From assembly GCA_024640365.1 (NCBI GenBank), contig JAHEFE010000008.1, positions 1-64,000 on the forward strand: a stretch of 64,000 bases of DNA, written 5' to 3'. Below, piece after piece: positions 36,851-46,320 of the stretch. The first letter of the stretch is position 1, and each line of letters opens with the position of its first letter. Position numbers and translations under genes: made by a program. The stretch comes from Woeseiaceae bacterium. GTDB taxonomy: Bacteria; Pseudomonadota; Gammaproteobacteria; Steroidobacterales; Woeseiaceae. Under the pieces are notes generated by a model that was not told where the DNA came from, ran no database searches, and worked only from the letters and a program-made list of their open reading frames with translations.

Positions 36851-37031
36851 CTATACAACGACCCGCCTTCTCCCAATCCCCAAATCGAGTGGGATCCGGC
36901 CCGTCCCGTCCACCAATTTCGCGTGGCGGCGGTTTCGCTGATGCCACGTCCGCGACAGGATCTGGCAAAGGCACTTCCGGTTTCGATTCGGTAGCGCTGT
37001 TATCCGTATTGTGGGTAGACTGCGTTGGCAT
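36843..37031 (-). CDS. SDHAF4-like succinate dehydrogenase assembly factor (DUF1674)
   Basis: 62 residues from ATG 37031; the frame stays open further up but the extra part has no resemblance. The C-terminal half, EIGGRDGPDPTRFGDWEKAG followed by RCIDF, is the DUF1674/SDHAF4 signature (GPEPTRYGDWE-x-x-GRC-x-DF) in full; the N-terminal part is a Pro/Asp-rich linker. In eukaryotes SDHAF4 binds flavinylated SDHA and helps it join SDHB. Its place directly upstream of sdhC supports that role. The family is common in alphaproteobacteria and less so in gammaproteobacteria. It is small enough to be missed by gene finders. Confidence 0.85.
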   Translation of the reverse strand: MPTQSTHNTDNSATESKPEVPLPDPVADVASAKPPPREIGGRDGPDPTRFGDWEKAGRCIDF

Positions 37032-37091
37032 GGCCGAAGTATGCCAGACCTGCCATAAGTCTGCATCACAACGGAACCTGCCCTGATTTCT

Positions 37092-37988
37092 GTGATACGA
37101 GTGACGACACAACATCTGATGACGACTTATGATTGCACAATTCTGCGCTTTGACGGCCCTGATGCGGCCAGCTTTCTGCAAGGACAGTTGACGCAAGACG
37201 TCGAACGCTTGTCAGAAGCCAGCGGCCAGCTTGCGGCCTGGTGCAACGCCAAAGGCAGGGTTGTGGCACTTGGCCGACTGATCAACATGAATGGCGCAAT
37301 TGGTCTGGCGCTACCGTCTGGCATAGCCGCCGCGGTTAGGGAAAAGATCACCGTCTACCGAATGCGGGCCAAGCTCACTATAGAGCTGGCGGACGACTGG
37401 AATTGCGTCGCAGTTCAAGGGGGCACAGCCGTTAGTGTACTTCAGGCGCTAGGCCTCGGCGGCGAGCCTATATTTCAAACAACTGTGCAACACGGTGCCG
37501 TTACTGCTGTTGTCATAAGCCCATCCAAGCCCATTATCGAGGTTTTCGGCCCAACTGACGCGCTCCACCGGCTAGGCGTCAATACCAGGAGCATGCCCGC
37601 CGCCGAAGACTGGCAAACGGCTTGTATAAAAGCTGGCATTCCACAAATTCGGGAGGACTGCAGTGGACTGTTCACGCCGCACATGCTGAATCTCGACTTA
37701 CTCGGTGGAGTCAGTTTCAGCAAAGGGTGTTACCCCGGTCAGGAAGTTGTCGCACGCACCCAGTACCTCGGCGAAACACGGCGCCGACTGCAACGCTTTT
37801 TACTCGTTAGTCCCACCGCCGCGAAACCCGGGGAGAAAATTTCTCTTGGAACGGGGCTCGAAGGCAGGCTGGTAAATGTAGCCGGTAATGAAACCCTCGC
37901 CGTCGCACCGCGTGAACCGCAACCAGATCCCACCATTGCGAGTGCCCAGCCTTTAGCCTACCCACTACCTCAAGAAGCACCTGATTAG
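37092..37988 (+). CDS. ygfZ: Folate-binding YgfZ family protein
   Basis: Up to 298 residues. Tetrahydrofolate-binding protein needed for full activity of some Fe-S enzymes. The signature [10 protein letters not shown] (211-220) with its conserved cysteine, the upstream [11 protein letters not shown] and the N-terminal [12 protein letters not shown] match the family. The start is uncertain: GTG 37092, GTG 37101 or ATG 37119, none with a good ribosome site. It is divergent from the SDHAF4-sdh operon, a sensible place for an Fe-S helper, and its stop overlaps that of lysS by 4 bases. Confidence 0.9.
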   Translation: MIRVTTQHLMTTYDCTILRFDGPDAASFLQGQLTQDVERLSEASGQLAAWCNAKGRVVALGRLINMNGAIGLALPSGIAAAVREKITVYRMRAKLTIELADDWNCVAVQGGTAVSVLQALGLGGEPIFQTTVQHGAVTAVVISPSKPIIEVFGPTDALHRLGVNTRSMPAAEDWQTACIKAGIPQIREDCSGLFTPHMLNLDLLGGVSFSKGCYPGQEVVARTQYLGETRRRLQRFLLVSPTAAKPGEKISLGTGLEGRLVNVAGNETLAVAPREPQPDPTIASAQPLAYPLPQEAPD

Positions 37989-39496
37989 TCTTTGGTTTGT
38001 TCCGGCCGCATATATGGGAACAGCAACACATCACGAATAGACGGGGAATCGCTCAGCAACATAACCAACCTATCGATGCCGACACCCAACCCTGCCGTTG
38101 GCGGTAAACCGTATTCAAGAGCGCGAATATAATCGGCGTCGTACGACATCGCTTCGTCATCCCCCGCAGTTCGATTTTCGACCTGCAGACGAAAACGTTC
38201 GGCCTGGTCCTCGGGATCATTCAACTCCGAAAAACCATTCGCTATTTCACGACCGGCAATAAAAAATTCGAAGCGATCTGTTAGGAATGGATCCTTGTCA
38301 TTGAGCCTTGCCAGCGGCGAAATCTCAGCCGGATAAGCCGTTATGAATGTCGGCTGGCGCAACATAGCTTCCCCGGTCTTATCGAAAATCTCAATTTGCA
38401 ATTTGCCCGCACCGAAATTCGGTTGCGTTTTCACACCAAGTTTATTGGCAAACTCGGTCAGATATGCAACATCCCTTATTTTTGCTGGATCAAAATCGTC
38501 ATTGTATTTCAGGACGGCTTCTTCGACAGTCATCCGCGCAAACTTGCTGCCAAAATCAAGTTCCTCACCCTGATAACTAAATACAGACTTACCGAGCAAC
38601 GCGTCCGCCATACCATGCAGCAGAGACTCGATCATGAGGATCAAATCTTCGTAATCAGCGTAAGCACGATACAGTTCGAGCATCGTGAATTCCGGATTGT
38701 GCTGCGTCGATATACCTTCGTTGCGGAAGTTTCGATTTATTTCGTAGACACGTTCAAATCCACCGACAACGAGGCGTTTGAGGTTTAACTCCGGCGCGAT
38801 GCGCAGGAACAATTCCATATCGAGCGCGTTGTGGTAAGTCTTAAATGGTCGAGCCAAGGCTCCGCCCGCTAACGTTTGCATCATTGGCGTCTCGACCTCA
38901 AGAAAATCCTGCGAATCAAGAAACGCCCTGATATAAGCGACCAACCTTGACCTGAGCAGAAATACTTCCCGACTGCGTTCATTCACAATCAAGTCAACAT
39001 AGCGCTGCCTATAGCGAGTTTCCTGATCGGCCAGTCCGTGAAACTTCTCAGGTAACGGCCGCAGCGATTTGGTTAACAAGCGCAATTCGTCGACCAGAAT
39101 AGTCAACTCGCCTGTACGCGTTATGAATAACGTGCCGGTCGCTCCGACAATATCGCCAATATCCCAGGTTTTGAAATCCTGATAGAGACCTTCTGCTAAT
39201 TTATCCCGTTGAATATAAAGCTGAATCTGGCCTGAGCGATCCTGGAGTTTCACGAAACTGGCTTTACCCATAACTCGCTTGGCCATCATGCGACCAGAAA
39301 CTTTTACGTGAACCGGCTCTTCTGCGAGCGACTCTTCCGTGTGCTCGCCAAAAGTCAGCAACAACTCAGCAGCCAACGCATTGCGCCGAAAATCATTAGG
39401 AAAAGCTACGGCGTCTTCACGCCACTTACTTAGCTTGCGACGACGCTCTGCAATTAATGCGCTTTCTTCGGTGCTGTTTTTAGTACTTTCGCTCAC
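37985..39496 (-). CDS. lysS: Lysyl-tRNA synthetase (class II)
   Basis: 503 residues. N-terminal OB fold for the anticodon (about 60-150), class II motif 2 in [21 protein letters not shown] and motif 3 in [13 protein letters not shown]. It follows prfB by 21 bp, the conserved prfB-lysS pair. Confidence 0.98.
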   Translation of the reverse strand: MSESTKNSTEESALIAERRRKLSKWREDAVAFPNDFRRNALAAELLLTFGEHTEESLAEEPVHVKVSGRMMAKRVMGKASFVKLQDRSGQIQLYIQRDKLAEGLYQDFKTWDIGDIVGATGTLFITRTGELTILVDELRLLTKSLRPLPEKFHGLADQETRYRQRYVDLIVNERSREVFLLRSRLVAYIRAFLDSQDFLEVETPMMQTLAGGALARPFKTYHNALDMELFLRIAPELNLKRLVVGGFERVYEINRNFRNEGISTQHNPEFTMLELYRAYADYEDLILMIESLLHGMADALLGKSVFSYQGEELDFGSKFARMTVEEAVLKYNDDFDPAKIRDVAYLTEFANKLGVKTQPNFGAGKLQIEIFDKTGEAMLRQPTFITAYPAEISPLARLNDKDPFLTDRFEFFIAGREIANGFSELNDPEDQAERFRLQVENRTAGDDEAMSYDADYIRALEYGLPPTAGLGVGIDRLVMLLSDSPSIRDVLLFPYMRPEQTKD

Positions 39497-39517
39497 GTCC
39501 CCTCCAGGGATATTTGC

Positions 39518-40616
39518 TTACAAACCTTGCTTGAGGCTTGCTTCAATAAAATCATCCAGGCCACCATCCAGCACTGCCTGAGTATTACCGGTTTCAACTC
39601 CGGTTCGTAAATCTTTGATGCGACTTTGGTCCAGAACGTAAGAGCGTATCTGACTACCCCAACCAACATCTGCTTTGTTTTCCTCAACCAGCATCGCTTC
39701 CGCGCGCCGTTTCTGCAACTCTAACTCATATAATTTCGCCTTGAGTTGCTTCATCGCAGTCGCCTTGTTCTTGTGCTGGGAGCGATCATTCTGACACTGC
39801 ACCACGGTATTAGTCGGCAAGTGAGTGATGCGTACCGCAGATTCTGTACGGTTAACGTGTTGTCCGCCAGCGCCGCTCGCGCGATAGACATCGATGCGTA
39901 AATCACTCGGATCGACATCAACATCAATATCGTCATCAATTTCTGGTGAGACGAAAACTGACGCAAACGAAGTATGCCGTCGATTACCTGAGTCAAATGG
40001 TGATTTTCTCACTAATCTGTGAACACCTGTTTCGGTGCGCAACCAGCCATAGGCATACTCGCCCTCAACGCGAAAAGTGGCACTTTTGATACCGGCTACT
40101 TCTCCCGCAGATGCCTCAATAATTTCCGTCTTGAATTCGTGCGCCTCGGCCCAACGAAGATACATTCTTAGCAACATGTCAGCCCAGTCCTGCGCCTCCG
40201 TACCTCCGGCTCCTGACTGGATATCGACAAAGCAGTTAGCCCTGTCCAGCTCACCGCTAAACATGCGTTGAAACTCCAGACCCGCCAGTTTAGCTTCCAG
40301 GGAATCCAGGTCACTGACCAGTTCGGTAACTGTTGCCGTATCGCCTTCATCGACAGCGAGCTCGAGCAACTCCAGCGCGTCAGTCAGCGTCGTTGTCAAT
40401 TCGTTGACAACTGTGACCACTTTTTCAAGTTGCGCCCGCTCCTGACCGAGTGCCTGGGCGCGTTGGGGATCATCCCAGACTGAGGGTTCTTCGAGCTCTC
40501 GCCCTACCTCGACCAGCCGTTCATTCTTGGAATCGTAGTCAAAGATACCCCCTTAACGCGGACGTGCGTTCACTGAGGTCTTCAATTTGCAGCTTTATTT
40601 GATTGGATTCCATCAT
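39518..40616 (-). CDS. prfB: Peptide chain release factor 2, with programmed +1 frameshift
   Basis: 365 residues after frameshifting. Translation from ATG 40616 (or 40613) reads 25 codons to CTT at 40544-40542, meets an in-frame TGA (40541-40539) and continues in the +1 frame from GAC (40540-40538) to 39518. With this junction the stop-codon motif SPF falls at 205-207 and GGQ at 250-252, exactly the positions in E. coli RF2, and the total length matches. RF2 reads UGA and UAA, so low RF2 favours the shift. An annotation of 39518-40420 alone would miss the first 65 residues. Confidence 0.97.
40538..40553 (-). promoter_or_regulatory. Recoding site of prfB (SD-like element, slip codon, UGA)
   Basis: On the minus strand AGGGGG (complement of 40548-40553), TAT, CTT, TGA, C reproduce the canonical signal: an internal Shine-Dalgarno-like element three bases before the CUU slip codon, followed by UGA C. 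Confidence 0.97.
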
Positions 40617-40650
40617 AATTTCAGTCGTTGGGCGCGAAAACCGGCGAATC

Positions 40651-42369
40651 TTAACATGCTATAGAGGAAATCTGTTCGACGATTAATTGGGCCGTTTGCC
40701 GACCACGAAATTCATTGACGTCCAATCGATAAACTAATTGCACCGGCCCTCGGTACGCTGTGCTTTCGTCCGCCTGGTTAAACGCTATGGCATCTAGCGT
40801 CGCTCCACCTTGCAAAGACTCAACCCGCAGCTTGAGGTGTCTCTCGCCGACAATACGTTGCTCGACCACATTGAAATCACCACTAAACAGTGGCTCAGGA
40901 AAACCCGCACCCCATGGGCCCGCGCCGCGCAACTCATTGGCAAAGCTCAAAGTTAGCGAATCAGCCGGCAGCGCGCCATCAGTTAGCATTGTGCCGCTGA
41001 AATCAGCATCCGGGTAAAGGTGCACCAACTCCACAGCGGCCGCTTTGGCAAAAGTCTTGAAATTATCGGTCGCGAGACTCAAGCCCGCCGCCATCGCGTG
41101 ACCGCCAAATTTATCGATCAGGCCCGGATTACGGGTTGCAACTCGCTCCAGCAAATCGCGTATATGAACGCCGGATATCGAACGCGCGGAGCCTTTGAGC
41201 ATTCCGGGTTGCTCCTCCGCGAACGCGATCACAGGACGATCACAGCGTTCCCGCACTTTTGAAGCAATGAGGCCCACTACGCCCTGGTGCCATGATGCAT
41301 CGTAGACACAAATGCATTCGGGCAAATTATTTTTGGGCATCTTGTCGACATAGGCAAACGCCTCATCACGCATCCGCATTTCGATTTCGCGCCGATCGTT
41401 ATTGATCTGATCCAATACGGCAGCCATGCGCTCAGCTTCCGCCGCATCATCAGTCAACAAGCATTCAATGCCTATAGACATGTCTTCCAGTCGTCCGGCT
41501 GCATTGAGTCTCGGTCCTACGGCAAATCCGAGGTCGGTACTGACGATTCGTTGCAGTGATCGATTGGCCAACTGCAGTAGCGCCTTGATCCCTGGAACGC
41601 ACTGGGCAGAGCGAATTCTCTCAAGTCCCTGGGTGACGAGAATGCGATTGTTCTGATCCAGTGACACCACATCGGCAACAGTGCCAAGCGCGACCAGGTC
41701 AAGGTAACGCGCCGGAATTCGAGCGGCATCTTTGACGCCCTGCTCCTGCAGCGCTCGACCAAGTGCAGCCATCAAGTAGAACGCCACCCCTACTCCTGCG
41801 AGATGTTTGCTGGGAAACCGGCTGTCCGCAAGATTGGGATTGATCATTGCGGCGGCTGCAGGCAGTTCTGATCCTGGCAAGTGATGATCGGTAATCAGCA
41901 CCTGCATCCCTAACTCGTTAGCCAGCGCCACCCCGTCAAGACTTGAAACGCCATTATCCACAGTGATCAACAATTCAGGGCTGCGTTGTTTGGCGACCGC
42001 GACGATCTCAGGCGTCAACCCGTAGCCGTATTCAAATCTGTTCGGCACCAAATACTCAACATGCGCAAAACCAAAATCACGTAGGCAGCGCATTACCAGT
42101 GCAGTACTGGTTGCTCCGTCCGCATCGAAGTCGCCGACAACAAGAATGCGCTTGTCTTTGTGAGCAAGCAGCAATTCGACGCCTTGATCCACGCCATCTA
42201 ACGAACTGATGGGCAGCAGACTACGCAGACTGTTATCGAGATCCGAACTTGCACTGATACCTCGCGCCGTGTAGATGCGCGCTAATATAGGCGAGAAGTT
42301 AGCCAAAGAATCCCCAAGAGTATCCTGGGTAATTCGCCGGCGACGCACGGGTCGTGTACGGTTTTCCAT
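40651..42369 (-). CDS. recJ: Single-stranded-DNA-specific exonuclease RecJ
   Basis: 572 residues from ATG 42369; the frame extends to 42417 but overlaps the upstream gene. 5'-3' ssDNA exonuclease of recombination and mismatch repair. DHH-family motifs are VVGDFDADGATSTA (77-90), TVDNG, TDHHLPG (DHH 161-163), and later the DHHA1 motif GGHAMAAGLSL. It lies 34 bp before prfB. Confidence 0.95.
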   Translation of the reverse strand: MENRTRPVRRRRITQDTLGDSLANFSPILARIYTARGISASSDLDNSLRSLLPISSLDGVDQGVELLLAHKDKRILVVGDFDADGATSTALVMRCLRDFGFAHVEYLVPNRFEYGYGLTPEIVAVAKQRSPELLITVDNGVSSLDGVALANELGMQVLITDHHLPGSELPAAAAMINPNLADSRFPSKHLAGVGVAFYLMAALGRALQEQGVKDAARIPARYLDLVALGTVADVVSLDQNNRILVTQGLERIRSAQCVPGIKALLQLANRSLQRIVSTDLGFAVGPRLNAAGRLEDMSIGIECLLTDDAAEAERMAAVLDQINNDRREIEMRMRDEAFAYVDKMPKNNLPECICVYDASWHQGVVGLIASKVRERCDRPVIAFAEEQPGMLKGSARSISGVHIRDLLERVATRNPGLIDKFGGHAMAAGLSLATDNFKTFAKAAAVELVHLYPDADFSGTMLTDGALPADSLTLSFANELRGAGPWGAGFPEPLFSGDFNVVEQRIVGERHLKLRVESLQGGATLDAIAFNQADESTAYRGPVQLVYRLDVNEFRGRQTAQLIVEQISSIAC

Positions 42370-42386
42370 ATTCTGTTTCTTCAGTG

Positions 42387-43316
42387 TCACTGCACTAACG
42401 AGGATTGGCGCCGCCAAAATCGCAATCGATCACGATGGCGCAGGCGCACGCAAATAGCATCCGCAAATAACAGTACAAGTTCCTGGGTCATCCTGCGAGC
42501 GAGAGCCATTCGCAATACAGAAATAATTGTTAACGGTTGCTCATTCATCATTCTTAAATCCACGATAGAATCGGGAACCAACACTTCACCGACCAGGTCG
42601 ATTGCAGCAGGCGCGTCATTGACATCGGCCTCGGCGGCAAACCAATAACCACGCAGCAAAGGATCGGCACAATACAGCCTGCTCGTCATTCCCGGATCGA
42701 CGCACGGTACCTGTCCACCACCCCAAAGCCAGATAGATGTGATGGGTTCCTTTCCAGCGGCAATGCGATTCAGATTTACGGGGCATTCATAGAGCGCCAT
42801 CTGCACTTCACTAACGAGCCGGTTATGCCCGGCGGCTGCCGGTCCTCGCGGCAAGTATTGTGGCGGTATTAAGCCCTGGACCTCGGTTGCCGGGAGATCG
42901 GCAGTCACGATAGGTTGCTCCGCCAAATAGTAACCATTGTCACCAAGCCGCTGAAACTGAGGCGCATTTGGCGACGGCAAGCCAGCCTCCAGTGCATCAA
43001 TCAGCCCCACCCGTTCTGCAGCCGTTAGTTCCTGAGCTCGTGGTGTGCGCATAAAGACCCTATCCAGCTGAGCCTCCAGAAACACAGGATCGGCGCCGCA
43101 AAGCCAGCTTTCAGGTCGCTGCCCGAAATCACCCCAGGCGCGCAACGAGGCCAGACCAGAAACTGGTGACGCCACATCAAAAACAGCCAGCACGCGAGCC
43201 AGATCGGTCGCCGGGGTCGCGACAACGCTAACGTCACCCTGGGCCAACCAGCGGCGCTCAGGTTGCTCCAGAGAACGAGCATTCACCGGCAACAAGACTA
43301 CAGTAGGCTTACCCAT
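42387..43316 (-). CDS. RpfE-like conserved protein
   Basis: 309 residues from ATG 43316 (GGTGGA 6 bases upstream); a TTG at 43352 would add 12. Cytosolic, no signal or membrane segment. Tracts such as NGYYLAEQPI, GPAAAGHNRLVSEVQMALYE and SIWLWGGGQVP look like the family annotated as RpfE or phosphoglycerate-mutase-like regulatory protein. In Xanthomonas rpfE lies in the rpf virulence region close to recJ and prfB, the same neighbours as here; this is from memory. Biochemical function is unknown, and no rpfB, rpfF, rpfC or rpfG is in the window. Confidence 0.55.
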   Translation of the reverse strand: MGKPTVVLLPVNARSLEQPERRWLAQGDVSVVATPATDLARVLAVFDVASPVSGLASLRAWGDFGQRPESWLCGADPVFLEAQLDRVFMRTPRAQELTAAERVGLIDALEAGLPSPNAPQFQRLGDNGYYLAEQPIVTADLPATEVQGLIPPQYLPRGPAAAGHNRLVSEVQMALYECPVNLNRIAAGKEPITSIWLWGGGQVPCVDPGMTSRLYCADPLLRGYWFAAEADVNDAPAAIDLVGEVLVPDSIVDLRMMNEQPLTIISVLRMALARRMTQELVLLFADAICVRLRHRDRLRFWRRQSSLVQ

Positions 43317-43345
43317 AAGCAATCCACCGCTCACAGCGGCCACTT

Positions 43346-43374
43346 TTGCCAATCACGGCACCTGACCGAATAAA
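43346..43374 (+). promoter_or_regulatory. Promoter candidate for the Mth938-like gene
   Basis: TTGCCA (43346-43351, one mismatch from -35) and AATAAA (43369-43374, a weak -10) are 17 bases apart. Between this and the gene lies a GC stem, CGGCGG (43418-43423) with CCGCCG (43435-43440), which would be in the leader. Confidence 0.3.
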
Positions 43375-43508
43375 CACGCATCTTTCATTAATAGCCTGCA
43401 TATTTGTATGATGTACACGGCGGTGGGTAAAAGGCCGCCGATAATAGCGTGTTTGCCGATACAACAACACGCAGTGCGCTATGGCAGCAGCTAACTAGGG
43501 AAAATCTC

Positions 43509-43904
43509 TTGAAATTTACGTTGGAACAAGTTTCAGCTACCTCGGTACGGACTATTGATTCGCGGGGAATTACGGTGGGCTCTGAAATCATCTCAAGCAA
43601 CGTCATCCTGTTGCCCGAGGCCATCGTAAAAGATTGGTCAGTACAATCAATCGCCGATCTCACACTGGAGGATTTCAAGCCTGCGCTTGACGCTGAGTGC
43701 GACGTAATTGTCCTCGGCACCGGCCCGGCACCAACGTTCCCCCCGCGGGCCCTGGTTTTTGCTTTTTCAAGACTCGGCATTGGTCTGGAGACCATGGACA
43801 CCAATGCCGCATGCCGTACATTCAATATACTGATCAGCGAAGGCCGCCGAGTGGCAGCCGCATTATTTATAAGTACGGAAGAAAACCAGGGCCTAGTCGA
43901 GTAA
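43509..43904 (+). CDS. Mth938-like (DUF498) domain protein
   Basis: 131 residues from TTG 43509, chosen because AGGG lies 8 bases upstream and the family begins MKFT-LE; a GTG at 43449 opens the frame earlier. The body, IDSRGITVGSEIISSNVILLPE, CDVIVLGTGPAPTFPP and LGIGLETMDTNAACRTFNILISEGR, is the DUF498 fold, related to human NDUFAF3. In bacteria it is of unknown function and often lies near secretion or membrane genes. Its 3' end overlaps the convergent rpoS by 12 bases. Confidence 0.85.
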   Translation: MKFTLEQVSATSVRTIDSRGITVGSEIISSNVILLPEAIVKDWSVQSIADLTLEDFKPALDAECDVIVLGTGPAPTFPPRALVFAFSRLGIGLETMDTNAACRTFNILISEGRRVAAALFISTEENQGLVE

Positions 43905-44837
43905 ATGTCTTCCGCTTAAACCTTGCCGTTCAATCATGCTGCGCAATCGGCGCAATGCATCAAGTTGTATTTGACGCACTCGCTCACGTGTAACACCGAT
44001 TTCGCGACCCAACTCCTCAAGTGTCAATGTCGGACAGTCGTGAAATCCGTAGCGCCTCTCAACGACAGTACGTTGCTTTTCGGTCAATTCCTGAATCCAG
44101 TGCTCCACTATGTCATTTACCAGATCCTGCTGGACACACTGCGGCGGTTCCTTGTCGCTATCGTCCGGCATCGAATCAAATATTTCAGTTTCCTCAGCCA
44201 GCCCTGAACCTATCGACACTCTCTCGTGCAGCGCAAATAATCGCTCAACTTCAGCGACATCTTTCTCCAGATGCTCAGCAATCAAGACCGCCGATGGCAC
44301 CTCTCCATTCTCTTGCGAAATCGCGCGGGAAGCGCGCAGACAGGAATTGATGTCTTTAATCACATGGATGGGCAAGCGTACGGTCCGGCTTTGGTTCATA
44401 ATCGCACGCTCAATCGTTTGCCTGATCCACCAGGTAGCGTAGGTGGAAAATCGGAAGCCACGCTCAGGATCATATTTCTTGACTGCATGGATGAGTCCGA
44501 GGTTTCCCTCCTCAATCAAGTCCAGCAGAGGCAAACCTCGATTCAGATAGCGGCGAGAAATTTTAACCACCAGTCGCAAATTGCTCTCTATCATGCGGTG
44601 CCGCGCGGCCTCATCGCCATCTTGAGTGCGGCGAGCAAACTTGATTTCTTCCTCGGCAGTCAGCAACGGCGTATTACCAATTTCATTGAGGTAGAGACGT
44701 GTAGCGTCGAGCGTTACATCCCGTCTAGGTTTGCATGATTTTCGAGCTTTGGGAGATGCGACTGTATCAATCGCACGTTTCGTCCGCGGGGCTTTATCGC
44801 GTGTAGCAGGATCAGTTTCTTTCCAACGCTGTCCCAT
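43893..44837 (-). CDS. rpoS: RNA polymerase sigma factor RpoS
   Basis: 314 residues. Stationary-phase sigma factor. Region 1.2 (DATRLYLNEIGNTPLLTAEEEI), region 2 (NLRLVVKISRRYLNRGLPLLDLIEEGNLGLIHAVKKYDPERGFRFSTYATWWIRQTIERAI), region 3 and region 4 (LTLEELGREIGVTRERVRQIQ) are complete. The short region 1 and the nlpD neighbour separate it from RpoD and RpoH. It lies 64 bp after nlpD, within which rpoS promoters lie in other species. Confidence 0.97.
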   Translation of the reverse strand: MGQRWKETDPATRDKAPRTKRAIDTVASPKARKSCKPRRDVTLDATRLYLNEIGNTPLLTAEEEIKFARRTQDGDEAARHRMIESNLRLVVKISRRYLNRGLPLLDLIEEGNLGLIHAVKKYDPERGFRFSTYATWWIRQTIERAIMNQSRTVRLPIHVIKDINSCLRASRAISQENGEVPSAVLIAEHLEKDVAEVERLFALHERVSIGSGLAEETEIFDSMPDDSDKEPPQCVQQDLVNDIVEHWIQELTEKQRTVVERRYGFHDCPTLTLEELGREIGVTRERVRQIQLDALRRLRSMIERQGLSGRHLLD

Positions 44838-44901
44838 AATTCAACTCCACTCCAAAATAATTGGTGCGGCATCGACTGAATTTCATGGAAAAATCTAAGC
44901 G

Positions 44902-45636
44902 CTATCTGGCAGGCAAAAATTTGCGTGGATTCTCAGGTTTGCCATTACGTCTGATTTCAAAATGCAGTCGCGGCTGTTGACCCGGCCCCTTACCCATCGT
45001 CGCGATTTGTTGGCCTTTGCGAACTGACTGTCCGTCCTTCACAAGGAGCGACGCATTGTGCCCATAAGCACTCAGGTAAGTGTCGTTGTGCTTGATAATA
45101 ATAAGCTGTCCGTACCCGGCAAGTCCACTACCTGCATATACAACCCGACCATCCGCCACCGCTTTCACAGCCTGTCCTATTTTGCCCGCTATCAGGATGC
45201 CGCTACCGGTGCCGGTCCGATCGCCAAACTCCGCGACAACACTACCTTTCGTTGGCCACGCCCAGCTTGGCGGTGGCTGGCTTGGCACCGGCGGCAACGG
45301 TTTGGGTTTCGGACTACTTTTCGGCTTCGCGGGACTAGGGGCCGACTTTTGCGCAACTTGCGCACTTGGACTTAGTCTTATCACCTGCCCTGGGTAAATC
45401 AGAGACCCGCCACCCAGGTTATTCCAACGCGCCAGATCCTTCGGATCTTTGCCATACCGCCAGGCAATCGAGTACAGAGTCTCTCCTGCCCTGACTACAT
45501 GTTGATCCTTATTATCGTGCCAGCGCATCGCAGACGAACTGCAGGCTATTTGTAAAGTCGCGCTAAAAAGTAACAGTAATACGATACTGGTTCTAACGAA
45601 TACTTTATAGGATTCGAATTGCGCTGCGCCAATCAT
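44902..45636 (-). CDS. nlpD: NlpD-family murein hydrolase activator (LysM, LytM-like)
   Basis: 244 residues from ATG 45636; a TTG at 45678 would overlap yqaA. A hydrophobic N-terminus ends in TLQIAC (C32), a probable lipidation site, though Q at -3 is atypical for a lipobox. A LysM domain (about 47-90, HVVRAGETLYSIAWRYGKDPKDLARWN) is followed by a Pro/Lys linker and a LytM/M23 domain. The zinc motifs are broken (GSGILIAG for HxxxD; RLHFE for HxH), so it activates an amidase rather than cutting itself, as in E. coli NlpD with AmiC. Confidence 0.9.
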   Translation of the reverse strand: MIGAAQFESYKVFVRTSIVLLLLFSATLQIACSSSAMRWHDNKDQHVVRAGETLYSIAWRYGKDPKDLARWNNLGGGSLIYPGQVIRLSPSAQVAQKSAPSPAKPKSSPKPKPLPPVPSQPPPSWAWPTKGSVVAEFGDRTGTGSGILIAGKIGQAVKAVADGRVVYAGSGLAGYGQLIIIKHNDTYLSAYGHNASLLVKDGQSVRKGQQIATMGKGPGQQPRLHFEIRRNGKPENPRKFLPAR

Positions 45637-45652
45637 CAAAACAAACGGCTCA

Positions 45653-46237
45653 CTAACCCTGTAACTTGAAATAGCCAAAGACGACTATCGCAAGTGCGAC
45701 GACCAACCATCCGAGTCGATCTACGTAGCGTTTCAATCCTGCCTGCAATTGATCCCCACCCACGAAAAGAATTCCCGCAACCAGAAAAAATCGACTGGCC
45801 CTGCCAATAATTGATGCCAATAAGAAGCCTGGAAAATTCAACACGACGGCACCAGCGGCAATCGTAAAAACCTTATAGGGTATAGGCGAAAAACCGGCTA
45901 CAAATACTGCCAGGACGCCCCACTCAGAAAACCATTCGTGTGCCCGCAGGTAGTCGGGCCAAAAGCCTGCTGTATGAATCCAGGGTTCGATTGCGTCAAT
46001 AAGGTAGAAACCAATGAGGTAGCCAAAAACACCTCCAACCACCGACATCAATGTGGTAATCGCCGCAAATTTCCAGGCATTTTTGCGATCGGCCAGGCAC
46101 ATCGGAGCGAGCATGACATCCGGAGGAATCGGGAAGAAGGACGACTCAGCAAAACTGAGTGCGGCGAGATACCACTGAGCATGCCGATGCGCGGCCCAGC
46201 TGATTACTCGATCGTACAAGTGACTAAAAATTCGCAC
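45653..46237 (-). CDS. yqaA: YqaA-family (DedA/VTT-like) membrane protein
   Basis: 194 residues with about five membrane segments. AESSFFPIPPDVMLAPM (31-47) and FVAGFSPIPYKVFTIAAGAV (112-131) are the paired re-entrant motifs of the DedA/VTT group. Relatives are linked to lipid-carrier or phospholipid scrambling; the role of YqaA itself is not settled. It sits between pcm and nlpD, as in several gammaproteobacteria. Confidence 0.87.
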   Translation of the reverse strand: MRIFSHLYDRVISWAAHRHAQWYLAALSFAESSFFPIPPDVMLAPMCLADRKNAWKFAAITTLMSVVGGVFGYLIGFYLIDAIEPWIHTAGFWPDYLRAHEWFSEWGVLAVFVAGFSPIPYKVFTIAAGAVVLNFPGFLLASIIGRASRFFLVAGILFVGGDQLQAGLKRYVDRLGWLVVALAIVVFGYFKLQG

Positions 46238-46320
46238 GGCAGAAACCTCGCTACAGTGGCAATGTGGTGCGGGTATGCTGTGGCCTGATTGCTTTGCGCA
46301 TCACCAGCGTCACCACGAGA

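Noticed and set aside
37032-37196. N-terminal extension of the SDHAF4-like frame into ygfZ
   Set aside because: The extension overlaps the divergent ygfZ start and has no similarity; the family is short.
43418-43440. GC-rich stem CGGCGG/CCGCCG as a terminator
   Set aside because: No T run on either strand and it lies between divergent genes, where no terminator is expected.
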